NCBI RefSeq assembly: GCF_024753135.1
Contig: NZ_JANUGP010000002.1
Location: 124,001-188,000, forward strand
Source: Streptomyces pyxinicus
Lineage (GTDB): Bacteria > Actinomycetota > Actinomycetes > Streptomycetales > Streptomycetaceae
Length of the DNA: 64,000 bases
Direction of reading: 5' to 3'
The notes below the pieces were generated by a model. That model was not told where the DNA came from. It was given only the letters and a program-made list of their open reading frames with translations, and made no database searches. The position numbers and the translations under genes are program-made. Shown here in pieces: positions 1 through 8,833 of the stretch; the stretch's first letter is position 1, and the number at the start of each line of letters is the position of its first letter.

Positions 1-2461
1 CCTCGTACGGCCCGACGAAGGTCAGCACCGGGTGCCGCTCCTCGGGCGGGGTGGTGATGGTGGACATCTCGCGGATGCCGGTGACGGCCATCTCCAGGGT
101 GCGCGGGATGGGGGTGGCGGACATGGTGAGCACGTCCACGTTGGCGCGCAGCTTCTTCAGCTGCTCCTTGTGCTCGACGCCGAAGCGCTGCTCCTCGTCG
201 ACGATGACCAGGCCGAGGTCCTTGAACTTGGTCTCCGAGGAGAACAGCCGGTGGGTGCCGATGACGACGTCCACCGCGCCGTCCTTCAGGCCCTCAAGGA
301 CGGCCTTGGCCTCGGTGTCGGTCTGGAACCGGGACAGCGCGCGCACGTTGACCGGGAACTGCGCGTACCGCTCGGAGAAGGTGCCGAAGTGCTGCTGCAC
401 CAGCAGCGTGGTGGGGACGAGGACGGCGACCTGCTTGCCGTCCTGTACGGCCTTGAAGGCGGCCCGCACCGCGATCTCGGTCTTGCCGTACCCGACGTCG
501 CCGCAGATCAGGCGGTCCATGGGGACGGTCTTCTCCATGTCCTCCTTGACCTCGGCGATGGTGGTGAGCTGATCCGGGGTCTCGGCGTACGGGAACGCGT
601 CCTCCAGCTCGCGCTGCCAGGGCGTGTCGGTGCCGAAGGCGTGGCCGGGGGCGGCCATGCGCGCGCTGTAGAGCTTGATCAGGTCGGCGGCGATCTCCTT
701 GACGGCCTTCTTCGCGCGGGCCTTGGTCTTGGTCCAGTCGGCGCCGCCGAGCCGGTGCAGGGTGGGGGCCTCGCCGCCGACGTACTTGGTGATCTGCTCC
801 AGCTGGTCGGTCGGGATGTACAGCCGGTCGCCGGGCTGGCCGCGCTTGGCGGGCGCGTACTCCACGACCAGGTACTCACGGGTGGCGCCCTGGACGGTGC
901 GCTGCACCATCTCGATGTAGCGGCCGACGCCGTGCTGCTCGTGGACGATGTAGTCGCCGGCCTCCAGGGTGAGCGGGTCGATGGTCTTGCGGCGGCGGGC
1001 CGGCATCCGGGCGCCGTCGCGGCCGGCGGCCTTCTGGCCGGTGAGGTCGGTCTCGGTGAGGACGGCGAGCTTCCGGGCGGTGTCGATGAAGCCGTGGTCG
1101 ATGCAGCCGCAGGAGACGTGGACGACGGAGGGGCTCAGCTCGCCGAGGTCGATGTCGAGGCGGGCGGCGATGCCTTCGCCGCCGAGCACCTCCACCGTGC
1201 GGGCGGCGGGGCCGTGGCCCTCGGTGACGAAGACGGTGCGCCAGCCGTCGGCGAGCCAGCCCTTGGTGTCGGCGAGGGCCCGCGCGGTGTCGCCGCGGTA
1301 GGTCTCGGGGGCGCGCATGCCGAGTTTGAGGGTGTCGGCGTCCAGTTCCTCGTCGGCGGCGAACGGGGAGACCGACCACCACATCATGTCCAGCTCGCGC
1401 GCGCGGTCGCGGACGTCGGCGATGGACCACAGGGAGGCCGCGCCGACGTCGATGGGCGCCTCGCCGCCGCCGGCGGTGGCGGCCCAGGAGGCCTGGAGGA
1501 ACTCCTGGCTGGTGGCCACCAGGTCGGCGGCGCGGGTGCGGACCCGCTCGGGGTCGCAGACCACGGCCATGGAGCCCTTGGGCAGCACGTCGAGCAGCAG
1601 CTCCATGGCGTCCACGAGGACGGGGGCGAGGGACTCCATGCCCTCCACGGCGATGCCCTCGGCGATCTTGCCGAGCAGTTCGCCCAGCTCGGGGTGGCTC
1701 TCGGCGAGGGCACGGGCGCGGGCCCGGACGTCGTCGGTGAGGAGCAGCTCGCGGCACGGCGGCGCCCACAGGCCGTGCTCGGCGACTTCGAGGGAGCGCT
1801 GGTCGGCCACCTTGAAGTAGCGGATCTCCTCGATGTCGTCGCCCCAGAACTCGACGCGCAGGGGGTGTTCCTCGGTGGGCGGGAACACGTCCAGGATGCC
1901 GCCGCGGACGGCGAACTCGCCGCGCTTCTCGACCAGCTCCACGCGCGCGTAGGCGGCCGCGGCGAGGGCTTCCACGATCTGGTTCAGGTCGGCGCTGCGG
2001 CCGGTCCGCAGGGACACCGGCTCCAGGTCTCCCAGGCCCTTGACCTGGGGCTGGAGCACGGAGCGCACGGGCGCGACGACGACGGAGAGGGGGCCGGTCT
2101 CGGGGTCGTCGGTGCTGGGGTGGGCGAGGCGGCGCAGGACGGCGAGGCGGCGGCCGACGGTGTCGCTGCGGGGGCTGAGGCGCTCGTGCGGAAGGGTCTC
2201 CCAGGAGGGGTACTCGGCGACGCTCTCCGGGGGCAGCAGCGAGCGCAGGGCCGCCACCAGGTCCTCGGCCTCGCGGCCGGTCGCGGTCACCGCGAGGACC
2301 GGGCGGGCGGCCTCGCGGGCCAGGGCGGCGAGCGCGAAGGGGCGGGCGGCCGGGGGGCCGACGAGGTCGACGTGCATGCGGTTGCCGTCCGCGGCCGCCG
2401 TGATCGCTTCCGCGAGGGCGGGATCCTTGACGACGGCGTCGAGCAGACCATGCAGGCTCAT
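1..2461 (-). CDS. mfd: Transcription-repair coupling factor Mfd (5' part; C-terminus lies beyond the window)
   Basis: Mfd is a superfamily 2 DNA translocase. It removes RNA polymerase stalled at lesions and recruits UvrA, so that template strands are repaired first. About 820 codons are present, of roughly 1,180 expected, so the last third of the translocase and the C-terminal domain are missing. The N-terminus reads MSLHGLLDAVVKDPALAEAI, typical of Streptomyces Mfd. Downstream the minus-strand frame carries the UvrB-like module, the RNA polymerase-interacting region and the helicase block. The ATG at 2461 was chosen by family N-terminus; the Shine-Dalgarno match is weak. The upstream region holds a DnaA-box cluster (2561-2666), which may matter for its control. 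Confidence 0.95.
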   Translation of the reverse strand, partial: MSLHGLLDAVVKDPALAEAITAAADGNRMHVDLVGPPAARPFALAALAREAARPVLAVTATGREAEDLVAALRSLLPPESVAEYPSWETLPHERLSPRSDTVGRRLAVLRRLAHPSTDDPETGPLSVVVAPVRSVLQPQVKGLGDLEPVSLRTGRSADLNQIVEALAAAAYARVELVEKRGEFAVRGGILDVFPPTEEHPLRVEFWGDDIEEIRYFKVADQRSLEVAEHGLWAPPCRELLLTDDVRARARALAESHPELGELLGKIAEGIAVEGMESLAPVLVDAMELLLDVLPKGSMAVVCDPERVRTRAADLVATSQEFLQASWAATAGGGEAPIDVGAASLWSIADVRDRARELDMMWWSVSPFAADEELDADTLKLGMRAPETYRGDTARALADTKGWLADGWRTVFVTEGHGPAARTVEVLGGEGIAARLDIDLGELSPSVVHVSCGCIDHGFIDTARKLAVLTETDLTGQKAAGRDGARMPARRRKTIDPLTLEAGDYIVHEQHGVGRYIEMVQRTVQGATREYLVVEYAPAKRGQPGDRLYIPTDQLEQITKYVGGEAPTLHRLGGADWTKTKARAKKAVKEIAADLIKLYSARMAAPGHAFGTDTPWQRELEDAFPYAETPDQLTTIAEVKEDMEKTVPMDRLICGDVGYGKTEIAVRAAFKAVQDGKQVAVLVPTTLLVQQHFGTFSERYAQFPVNVRALSRFQTDTEAKAVLEGLKDGAVDVVIGTHRLFSSETKFKDLGLVIVDEEQRFGVEHKEQLKKLRANVDVLTMSATPIPRTLEMAVTGIREMSTITTPPEERHPVLTFVGPYE

Positions 2462-2560
2462 GAGGGCTTTTTCCGTCCGGGGTGGGCAACGCGAAGAACC
2501 CGGTGCGGGAAGCGGCCGGGGGTGTCCAGCGTACGACGCGGGCGGGGTCCGGTGTCGGCC

Positions 2561-2666
2561 TGTGGACAACCCCGCGGACGGTCTGTGGACAACCTCGCCG
2601 ACGGGTTCTGTGGACAACCTCGCCGACGGGTTCTGCGGACAATCCCGCCGACGGGTCCGTGGACAA
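2561..2666 (-). repeat. Cluster of five DnaA-box-like repeats
   Basis: Five copies of a nonamer start at 2561, 2584, 2609, 2634 and 2658, spaced 23-25 bp and all in one orientation. The first three read TGTGGACAA, the exact complement of TTGTCCACA, the DnaA box favoured in Streptomyces. The fourth (TGCGGACAA) and fifth (CGTGGACAA) differ at one base. The units sit in a roughly 25-bp repeat that also conserves the bases between boxes. The cluster lies 100 bp upstream of mfd and just past the terminator of the ABC exporter. No dnaA, dnaN or AT-rich unwinding element is near, so it is not an origin. DnaA titration or DnaA control of mfd is inference. Confidence 0.75.
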
Positions 2667-2691
2667 CCCCGGACGACGCGGAACAGCGCGC

Positions 2692-2735
2692 GACCCGGTG
2701 CCGGGCAGCCCCTCGGGACTGCCCGGCACCGGGTC
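2692..2735 (-). terminator. Strong hairpin terminator after the FtsX permease gene
   Basis: A perfect 17-bp inverted repeat (2692-2708 and 2719-2735) encloses a 10-base loop. It lies about 60 bp past the permease stop on the minus strand. It separates the ABC exporter operon from the DnaA-box cluster and mfd. As usual in Streptomyces there is no clear U-tract. Confidence 0.8.
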
Positions 2736-2795
2736 CTTCCCCCGCAACCCCCGTGTGCGGTGGCTCTGGGACCGGCCGGTACGGCGCAGGTACGG

Positions 2796-5378
2796 CTACT
2801 CGGTCGCGATGGCGTTCAGGACGTTCATGCGGCCGGCGCGGAAGGCCGGGACGAGCGCGGCGAACAGGCCCACGAAGGCCGAGCCGATGAACACGGCGAT
2901 GATCGTCGGCCAGGGGATGTCCAGCACGTTCAGGCCCTCCAGCGCGAGAAGCTTCTGGGCGGTCGCGCCCCAGCCCATGCCCAGGCCGAGGCCGAGCAGG
3001 GCACCGAAGACGGCGATCACCACGGACTCCAGGCGGATCATGCGGCGCAGCTGGCGGCGGGAGAGGCCGATGGCCCGCATGAGGCCGATCTCCCGGGTCC
3101 GCTCGACCACCGACAGCGCCAGGGTGTTCACCACACCGAGGACGGCGACGATGATCGCGAGGGCGAGCAGGCCGTAGATCATGTTCAGCAGCTGGCCGAT
3201 CTGGTCCTTCAGCGCCTTCTTGTAGTCGGTCTGGTCGCGGACGGTCAGCGCCGGGTCCGCGCTCAGCGTGGACTTCAGCGCCTTGTAGGCGGCTGCCTGC
3301 CGGCCGTCCTCGGCGGTCGCGAAGACGAGCTGGTCCAGGGGCATGTGGCCGGCCGGCACGGACTTCGCGGCGGTGCTGATGGCGACGTACATCGCGCCCT
3401 TGTCGACGACGGCCTCGTCGCTGGTGATGGCCCGGACGGTCAGCCTGGCCGTCCCGCCGTCCTTGAAGTCGACCGCGACGGTGGAGCCGAGCTTGATCCC
3501 GTGCCGGTCGGCGAAGCCCTCGAAGACGGACATGGAGCCGGGCCGGTACGCGTCGGCGAGGTTGCCGGCGACCGTCTTGGTGCGCACGTCCCGGGCGTAG
3601 GTCGGGTCGGCCGCGTTGATGGTCTCGCTCGTGGAGACGTGGCCGTCCGGTGTGGTCAGGGAGGCGTCGAGCAGTTTGTACTCGGTGACCCGGGCCAGGC
3701 CGGGCGTGTCCTTGATCTTCCGCACCATCTGCTGGTCGATCATCTTGTATTCCTGATCGCCCTGGATGATGAAGTCGGTGCCCACGGTCTTGTCGAGCTG
3801 GTCGGTGGCGGAGGCCACCATGGAGGAGCCGACGACCGACAGGCAGGCCACCAGGGCGAGGCCGATCATCAGGGCGGCGCCGGTGGCACCGGTGCGGCGC
3901 GGGTTGCGCAGCGCGTTGCGCTCGGCCATCCGCCCCACGGGCCCGAAGACCCGCAGGATGACCGCGGCGAGGACGCGGACCAGCAGACCGGCCAGCAGCG
4001 GGCCGATGACGACGAAACCGATCAGGGTCAGCACCACGCCCAGGCCCAGCCAGCCGGACCCGGTCGTGGCCTTGTCGGCCTCGGTGGCGACGTACAGGCT
4101 CCAGCCGCCCGCGCCGGTCAGGAGCAGGCCGATCACCGCCCGGACGATGCCGGCCTTGGCGTCGGCCGGGGTGCCGGCGTCGCGCAGGGCGGCCATCGGG
4201 GAGATCCGGCCGGCACGGCGGGCGGGCAGATAGGCGGCGAGGACGGTGACGACGACGCCGAGGAGCAGGCCGAGGGCCGGGGTGGTCCAGGCGACCGTCA
4301 GGTCACTGGTGGACAGGTGCATGCCTATCTGGCCCATGAGCTTCATCAGGCCGACCGCGATGCCGATGCCCGCGCCGACGCCGAGCACGGAACCGAGCAC
4401 GCCGAGCAGCAGCGCCTCGATGAGCACGGACCGGTTGACCTGCCGGCGCGAGGAGCCGATGGCGCGCATCAGGCCGATCTCGCGGGTGCGCTGGGCGACC
4501 AGCATGGAGAAGGTGTTGATGATCAGGAAGATGCCGACGAGGAAGGCGATCCCGGCGAAGCCGAGCATCGCGTACTTCATGACGTCCAGGAAGCTCTCGA
4601 CGCTCTTCTGGTTGGCGTCGGCGACCTCCTTGGCGGTCTGCACCTTGTAGCCGTGTCCGAGGGCTGCGGTGACGTTCTTCTTGAGCCGCGCGTCGCTCAC
4701 GCCCCGCGCGGCGGTGACGTTGACGTTGGTGTAGACGCCGGAGCGGCCCACGAGGGTCCGCTGGGCCGTCGCGGTGTCGAGGTAGAAGATGGCCGTGCCG
4801 GGGTTGGTGACCCGGAAGGCGGCGATGCCGGACACGCGCGCGTGGTGCGTGCCGAGGGCCGTGATGACGCCGATCTCGTCGCCGAGCCGCAGGTGGTGCT
4901 TGTCGGCCGTGTCGGCGTCCACCATCACCTGTCCGGGGCCCTTGGGCGCCGTACCGGAGGTGATCTTCATGGTGCGGGCGTCGTTGTGGTTCCAGCTGCC
5001 GACGATGGTGGGCGCGCCGCTGCTGGGTGACAGCTTGTCCTTGCCGGCGTCGACGACGGTCACCGAGGTGGAGAACACCGTGCCCTCGGCGGACCGTACG
5101 CCCTCGGCGCCGCGGACCCGGCCCACCACGGAGGCGGGCACGGTGGGCGGCCGGCCGGTGCGGGAGGTGGTCTCGCCGGTGTCGGAGGAGCCCTTGGCGC
5201 TGACCGTGACGTCCGAGGAGGTCGCCTGGAACAGCTTGTCGAAGGTGGTGTTCATGGTGTCGGTGAACACCAGCGTGCCGCACACGAACGCCACCGACAG
5301 CAGCACCGCCACCGCCGACAGCGCCATCCGGCCCTTGTGCGCGAGGAAGTTGCGCAGGGAGGTCTTCAGGACGGTCAT
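2796..5378 (-). CDS. ABC transporter permease with two FtsX domains (MacB-like exporter)
   Basis: This 860-residue integral membrane protein is the permease half of a two-gene ABC exporter. A transmembrane helix near residues 12-35 is followed by a large extracytoplasmic domain. Then comes an FtsX block with three helices, a central helical region, a second periplasmic-type domain, and a final three-helix FtsX block. Both FtsX blocks contain the family motif TREIGLMRAIG next to the membrane. The ATG at 5378 overlaps the stop of the ATPase gene by four bases (ATGA), so the two are translationally coupled. Relatives export peptides, lipids or antibiotics, or act as mechanotransmitters. The substrate cannot be told from the sequence. 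Confidence 0.9.
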   Translation of the reverse strand: MTVLKTSLRNFLAHKGRMALSAVAVLLSVAFVCGTLVFTDTMNTTFDKLFQATSSDVTVSAKGSSDTGETTSRTGRPPTVPASVVGRVRGAEGVRSAEGTVFSTSVTVVDAGKDKLSPSSGAPTIVGSWNHNDARTMKITSGTAPKGPGQVMVDADTADKHHLRLGDEIGVITALGTHHARVSGIAAFRVTNPGTAIFYLDTATAQRTLVGRSGVYTNVNVTAARGVSDARLKKNVTAALGHGYKVQTAKEVADANQKSVESFLDVMKYAMLGFAGIAFLVGIFLIINTFSMLVAQRTREIGLMRAIGSSRRQVNRSVLIEALLLGVLGSVLGVGAGIGIAVGLMKLMGQIGMHLSTSDLTVAWTTPALGLLLGVVVTVLAAYLPARRAGRISPMAALRDAGTPADAKAGIVRAVIGLLLTGAGGWSLYVATEADKATTGSGWLGLGVVLTLIGFVVIGPLLAGLLVRVLAAVILRVFGPVGRMAERNALRNPRRTGATGAALMIGLALVACLSVVGSSMVASATDQLDKTVGTDFIIQGDQEYKMIDQQMVRKIKDTPGLARVTEYKLLDASLTTPDGHVSTSETINAADPTYARDVRTKTVAGNLADAYRPGSMSVFEGFADRHGIKLGSTVAVDFKDGGTARLTVRAITSDEAVVDKGAMYVAISTAAKSVPAGHMPLDQLVFATAEDGRQAAAYKALKSTLSADPALTVRDQTDYKKALKDQIGQLLNMIYGLLALAIIVAVLGVVNTLALSVVERTREIGLMRAIGLSRRQLRRMIRLESVVIAVFGALLGLGLGMGWGATAQKLLALEGLNVLDIPWPTIIAVFIGSAFVGLFAALVPAFRAGRMNVLNAIATE

Positions 5379-6163
5379 GACGTACGCCCCCGGGCGTCGA
5401 AGTCCTTCATGCGGTCCAGGACCTGGTCGGCCGTCGGCTGGCGCATCTCGTCCACGATCCGGCCGTCGGCCAGGTACAGCACCCGGTCGGCGTAGGAGGC
5501 GGCGACCGGGTCGTGGGTGACCATCACGATGGTCTGGCCGAGTTCGTCCACGGAGCGGCGCAGGAAGCCGAGAACCTCCGCACCCGCGCGCGAGTCGAGG
5601 TTTCCGGTCGGCTCGTCCCCGAAGATGATCTCCGGGCGGGCGGCGAGGGCCCGCGCCACGGCGACGCGCTGCTGCTGGCCGCCGGAGAGCTGCGTCGGCC
5701 GGTGCTTGAGGCGCCCGGCGAGCCCGACCGTCTCCACGACCCGGTCCAGCCAGGCCCGGTCCGGCTTGCGGCCGGCGATGTCCATGGGCAGCGTGATGTT
5801 CTCCAGCGCGTTCAGCGTCGGCAGCAGGTTGAACGCCTGGAAGATGAACCCGATCCGGTCCCGGCGCAGCCTGGTGAGCTTCTTGTCCTTCAGACCGGTG
5901 ATCTCGGTCTCGTCCAGGTGGATCTGACCGCTGGTCACGGTGTCGAGCCCGGCGAGGCAGTGCATCAGGGTGGACTTGCCGGACCCCGAGGGGCCCATGA
6001 TCGCGGTGAACTCCCCGCGGGCGATGTCCACGTCCACGTGGTCCAGGGCGACGACCCGGGTCTCCCCCGACCCGTACGCCTTCACGACCTGCCGCGCCCG
6101 CGCGGCGACGGCCGTACGCCCTCCAGTGCCCCCGTGCCTGGGAATGGTCACAGCCGAAGTCAC
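5375..6163 (-). CDS. ABC transporter ATP-binding protein, MacB/LolD type
   Basis: This 262-residue cytoplasmic ATPase drives the neighbouring FtsX permease. It has Walker A (GPSGSGKST), the Q-loop region (FIFQAFNLLPTLNALEN), the ABC signature LSGGQQQRVAVARAL and Walker B with glutamate (IIFGDEPTGNLDS), then the switch histidine (VTHD). The LSGGQQQR signature and GNLDS Walker B are typical of the MacB/LolD subfamily. The GTG at 6163 follows a GAGGAG site eight bases upstream. The gene is first in a two-gene operon whose leader holds five 10-11 bp direct repeats and a short hairpin, suggesting tight regulation. Confidence 0.93.
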   Translation of the reverse strand: MTSAVTIPRHGGTGGRTAVAARARQVVKAYGSGETRVVALDHVDVDIARGEFTAIMGPSGSGKSTLMHCLAGLDTVTSGQIHLDETEITGLKDKKLTRLRRDRIGFIFQAFNLLPTLNALENITLPMDIAGRKPDRAWLDRVVETVGLAGRLKHRPTQLSGGQQQRVAVARALAARPEIIFGDEPTGNLDSRAGAEVLGFLRRSVDELGQTIVMVTHDPVAASYADRVLYLADGRIVDEMRQPTADQVLDRMKDFDARGRTS

Positions 6164-6201
6164 GGTATGTCTCCTCTATCGGTTCGCGGATGGGTGCGGA
6201 C

Positions 6202-6274
6202 CGCTCCGTGCGGAGCGTCGTCCTGGGTACGCCTGGGTACGCCTTGAGTACACCTGGGTACGTCTTCGGTACGT
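6202..6274 (-). promoter_or_regulatory. Five direct repeats plus hairpin upstream of the ABC exporter operon
   Basis: Units starting at 6222, 6232, 6242, 6253 and 6264 read roughly CCTGGGTACG on the plus strand, with periods of 10, 10, 11 and 11 bp. The third and fifth copies are degenerate. Next to them a 7-bp inverted repeat (6202-6208 and 6211-6217) could form a hairpin in the leader of the ATPase gene. Tandem repeats with a helical-turn period are the usual operators of OmpR/PhoB-type response regulators and SARP activators. The cognate regulator is not obvious in the window. Confidence 0.5.
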
Positions 6275-6678
6275 CGATGAGTCTTCCGGCCGGCGGGGCC
6301 GTCCGCGCTGGTGCGGAGCCCCGTCCTGCCCGGGGGGTAAACCCCACCTCCGCCGGTGTGGCCGGCCGCCCCCCATCGGCCTGGAGCCGGGTCGCCGGCC
6401 ACCCCCGTCGGCGTAAAGCCAGGTTAAGGAACGAGCTCCGGCCGCCTCCTCCTCCGCCGGGACGAACCCTCCCCGAGCCGTAGTACGGAGAGACCCTTAG
6501 GGGACCTCCACCGCCGGGTGGAGCCGCCCTCGGGGTCGTGTCCACCCTCCGGTGCGCCCAGCCTCCACCCTCACGTCACGTCAGGATCAAGTGGCGCGGG
6601 CGTGGGAAGCTCTTTCGGCGGAGATGCATGCAAGGGGCACGGAAAGCGTCAACGGGCGGATACGGGAGGGGATTTGCG
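6275..6678. other. Divergent intergenic region between the ABC exporter and the MFS gene
   Basis: No reliable gene is seen here. Open frames on both strands lack family features and start signals, and are expected at this G+C. The region must hold the promoter of the MFS gene and the far upstream sequence of the ABC operon. I cannot place the -10 and -35 elements with confidence. Confidence 0.4.
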
Positions 6679-8184
6679 GTGGGCGGTACGACACCCGCGA
6701 TACGCGGCGGCACGGCCGGACGGCAGGACACCCGGCGGCGCGGGGCGGTCGTCGCCGCGCTGATGCTGGCGATGGCGCTGGCGGCCCTGGACTCCACCGT
6801 CGTCTCCACGGCCGTACCGCAGATCGTCGGCGACCTCGGCGGCTTCTCCGTCTTCTCCTGGCTGTTCTCGGGCTATCTGCTCGCCGTGACCGTCTCCCTG
6901 CCGGTGTACGGCAAGCTGTCCGACACCTTCGGCCGCAAGCCGGTGCTGGTGATCGGCGCTGCGGTGTTCCTGGCGGGCTCGCTGCTGTGCGCGGTGGCCT
7001 GGAACATGGGGGCGCTGATCGCGTTCCGGATCGTGCAGGGCCTGGGCGGCGGCGCGCTGCAGGGCACCGTGCAGACCCTCGCCGCCGATCTGTACCCGCT
7101 CGCCGAGCGCCCGAGGATCCAGTCCAAGTTGTCGACCGTGTGGGCGGTGTCGGCGGTCGCCGGGCCCGGACTCGGCGGGGTGCTCGCCACGTACGCCGAC
7201 TGGCGCTGGATCTTCCTGCTCAACCTGCCGATCGGCGCCGCCGCCCTGTGGCTGATCAGCCGTCACCTGCACGAGCCGCAGCGGCCGGGTACGGAGAACG
7301 GCCGCCACGCGCGCGTGGACTGGCGCGGCGCGCTGACGGTGTTCGCGTGCGGCGGGGTGCTGCTGACGGCGCTGGTGCAGGGCGGCGTCGCCTGGTCCTG
7401 GCTGTCCGCGCCGTCGCTGGCGCTGTTCGCCGCCGGCCTGGCGCTGGCCCTCGCGGTGGTGTGGGTGGAGCGGCGGGCCGCCGAGCCGATCATCCCGGGC
7501 TGGGTGTGGCGGCGCCGGACGATCGCGGCCGTCAACCTGGCGCTCGGCGCGCTGGGGCTGCTGATGGTGGCCCCGAGCGTGTTCCTGCCGACGTACGCCC
7601 AGTCGGTGCTCGGACTCGCGCCGGTGGCCGCCGGTTTCGTGCTGTCGGTGTGGACGCTGAGCTGGCCGCTGTCGGCCGCCCTCAGCCAGCATGTCTACCG
7701 GCGCATCGGTTTCCGGGACACCGCCCTGCTCGGCATCGGCCTCGCGGCCCTGATCCTCGGCGCGTTCCCGTTCCTGCCGTATCCCGGCTCGTGGTGGCAG
7801 CCGACCCTGCTGATGCTGCTGCTCGGCGGGGCGCTCGGCCTGTTCCAGCTGCCGCTGATCGTCGGGGTGCAGTCCACGGTGGGCTGGTCGGAACGCGGCA
7901 CCACGACCGCGTCCGTCCTCTTCTGCCGGCAGACCGGGCAGACCCTGGGCGCCTCCCTGTTCGGCGCGGTCGCCAACGGCGTGCTGGCCGCGCGCCTGGG
8001 CGGCGCGGGCGACCTCGACTCCGTCACGCGCGCGTGGGACGCCGGTACGGCCCCCGAGACGACCCGGCGGGCCGTCGCCGCGGCGGTGCACGCGGTGTAC
8101 CTCGGCGCGGCCGGCGCGGCGGCCCTGGCCTTCGTCGTGCTGCTGCTCGTGGCGCCGCGCAGGTTCCCGGTACTGAACGACTGA
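6679..8184 (+). CDS. MFS drug exporter, DHA2 (EmrB/QacA, 14-helix) family
   Basis: This 501-residue proton-coupled exporter of the inner membrane probably pumps out drugs or small toxic compounds. The first helix contains DSTVVSTAVPQIVGDLGG, the TM1 motif of 14-helix exporters. Motif A (GKLSDTFGRKP, near residue 78) follows helix 2. About fourteen hydrophobic segments can be counted. The GTG at 6679 has a GGGAGGGG site seven bases upstream. Open frame extends further 5' to 6538, but that part is arginine- and glycine-rich and lacks a ribosome site. The gene stands alone, divergent from the ABC exporter, with no TetR or MarR neighbour. Confidence 0.9.
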   Translation: MGGTTPAIRGGTAGRQDTRRRGAVVAALMLAMALAALDSTVVSTAVPQIVGDLGGFSVFSWLFSGYLLAVTVSLPVYGKLSDTFGRKPVLVIGAAVFLAGSLLCAVAWNMGALIAFRIVQGLGGGALQGTVQTLAADLYPLAERPRIQSKLSTVWAVSAVAGPGLGGVLATYADWRWIFLLNLPIGAAALWLISRHLHEPQRPGTENGRHARVDWRGALTVFACGGVLLTALVQGGVAWSWLSAPSLALFAAGLALALAVVWVERRAAEPIIPGWVWRRRTIAAVNLALGALGLLMVAPSVFLPTYAQSVLGLAPVAAGFVLSVWTLSWPLSAALSQHVYRRIGFRDTALLGIGLAALILGAFPFLPYPGSWWQPTLLMLLLGGALGLFQLPLIVGVQSTVGWSERGTTTASVLFCRQTGQTLGASLFGAVANGVLAARLGGAGDLDSVTRAWDAGTAPETTRRAVAAAVHAVYLGAAGAAALAFVVLLLVAPRRFPVLND

Positions 8185-8204
8185 ACCAGTCCCGAAGGCC
8201 CCCA

Positions 8205-8223
8205 GGTCAACACGGAGTTGACC
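8205..8223 (+). terminator. Short hairpin after the MFS gene
   Basis: A 7-bp perfect inverted repeat (8205-8211 and 8217-8223) with a 5-base loop lies 20 bp past the MFS stop. It is short for a Streptomyces terminator and has no U-tract, so the call is tentative. Confidence 0.4.
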
Positions 8224-8380
8224 ACAGGACCACCGGGACCCGGCAGGTGAGCGCGGACCGGCCGGCCCGTTGGGGAAAAACGCCCCGCCCATCCCGAACT
8301 CGCGAGTAACGTGCGGGCTCCGCGCCCCCACCTCCCTGTGGTCCGCCGCCACGGACCCGAGCCGCGCGAGGAGCCCCGGG

Positions 8381-8833
8381 ATGTCCCACGAGCCGCCGCA
8401 CCCGCCGTACACCCCGCCACCGCCGCCGTACGGCCCCACCCCATACGGCCCCACCCCGTACAGCTACCCCTGGCAGCCGGTCGCGCCCGAGCCGCCGCGC
8501 CCCGTGCACCACCCGCACCGCGAGCCCCTCGGCCGCCGCGACGACCTGCGGATGCTGCGCGACGCCTGCCGGCGGCAGCGCGGCACCGCCACCCTCACCA
8601 CGCTCGGCTGCTTCACCCTCTTTCTCCTCCTGTCCGCGTACGCCCCCGGCGCCCTGTCCCGCACCGTCGCCGGCGGCGTCCCCGCCGGACTGCTGCTCGC
8701 CCTCCTCCAGGTCCCCGTCACCTGGCTCGCGACCGCCCGGTACGAGCGCACCGCGCGCCGGCGCGTCGACCCGCTCGCGGACCGCGTCCGCAGACGGGCC
8801 GAACTGGACGCGCGCCGGGGGGTGCCGCGGTGA
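8381..8833 (+). CDS. DUF485 (YjcH-like) small membrane protein with proline-rich N-terminus
   Basis: This 150-residue protein has a proline- and tyrosine-rich cytoplasmic leader (repeats of YGPTP) in its first 45 residues. Two transmembrane helices follow at about residues 70-90 and 97-117, and the tail is arginine-rich. DUF485 proteins (E. coli YjcH) are encoded directly before acetate/solute:sodium symporters, as here, and are thought to assist them. The stop overlaps the GTG of the symporter by four bases (GTGA), so the two are coupled. The ATG at 8381 follows GAGGAG by seven bases. Its precise role is not established in the family. Confidence 0.85.
   Translation: MSHEPPHPPYTPPPPPYGPTPYGPTPYSYPWQPVAPEPPRPVHHPHREPLGRRDDLRMLRDACRRQRGTATLTTLGCFTLFLLLSAYAPGALSRTVAGGVPAGLLLALLQVPVTWLATARYERTARRRVDPLADRVRRRAELDARRGVPR

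Noticed and set aside
2561..2666. CRISPR array
   Set aside because: The repeat units are 23-25 bp from start to start with conserved bases throughout and no unique spacers; the 9-bp cores match DnaA boxes.
2561..2666. Chromosomal origin oriC
   Set aside because: No dnaA, dnaN, recF or gyrase genes nearby, no AT-rich unwinding region, and only five boxes.
32..2890. Long plus-strand open frame (952 codons) opposite mfd
   Set aside because: It runs antisense to a clear mfd gene; its composition is the usual GC-rich shadow and no family motifs or ribosome site are seen.
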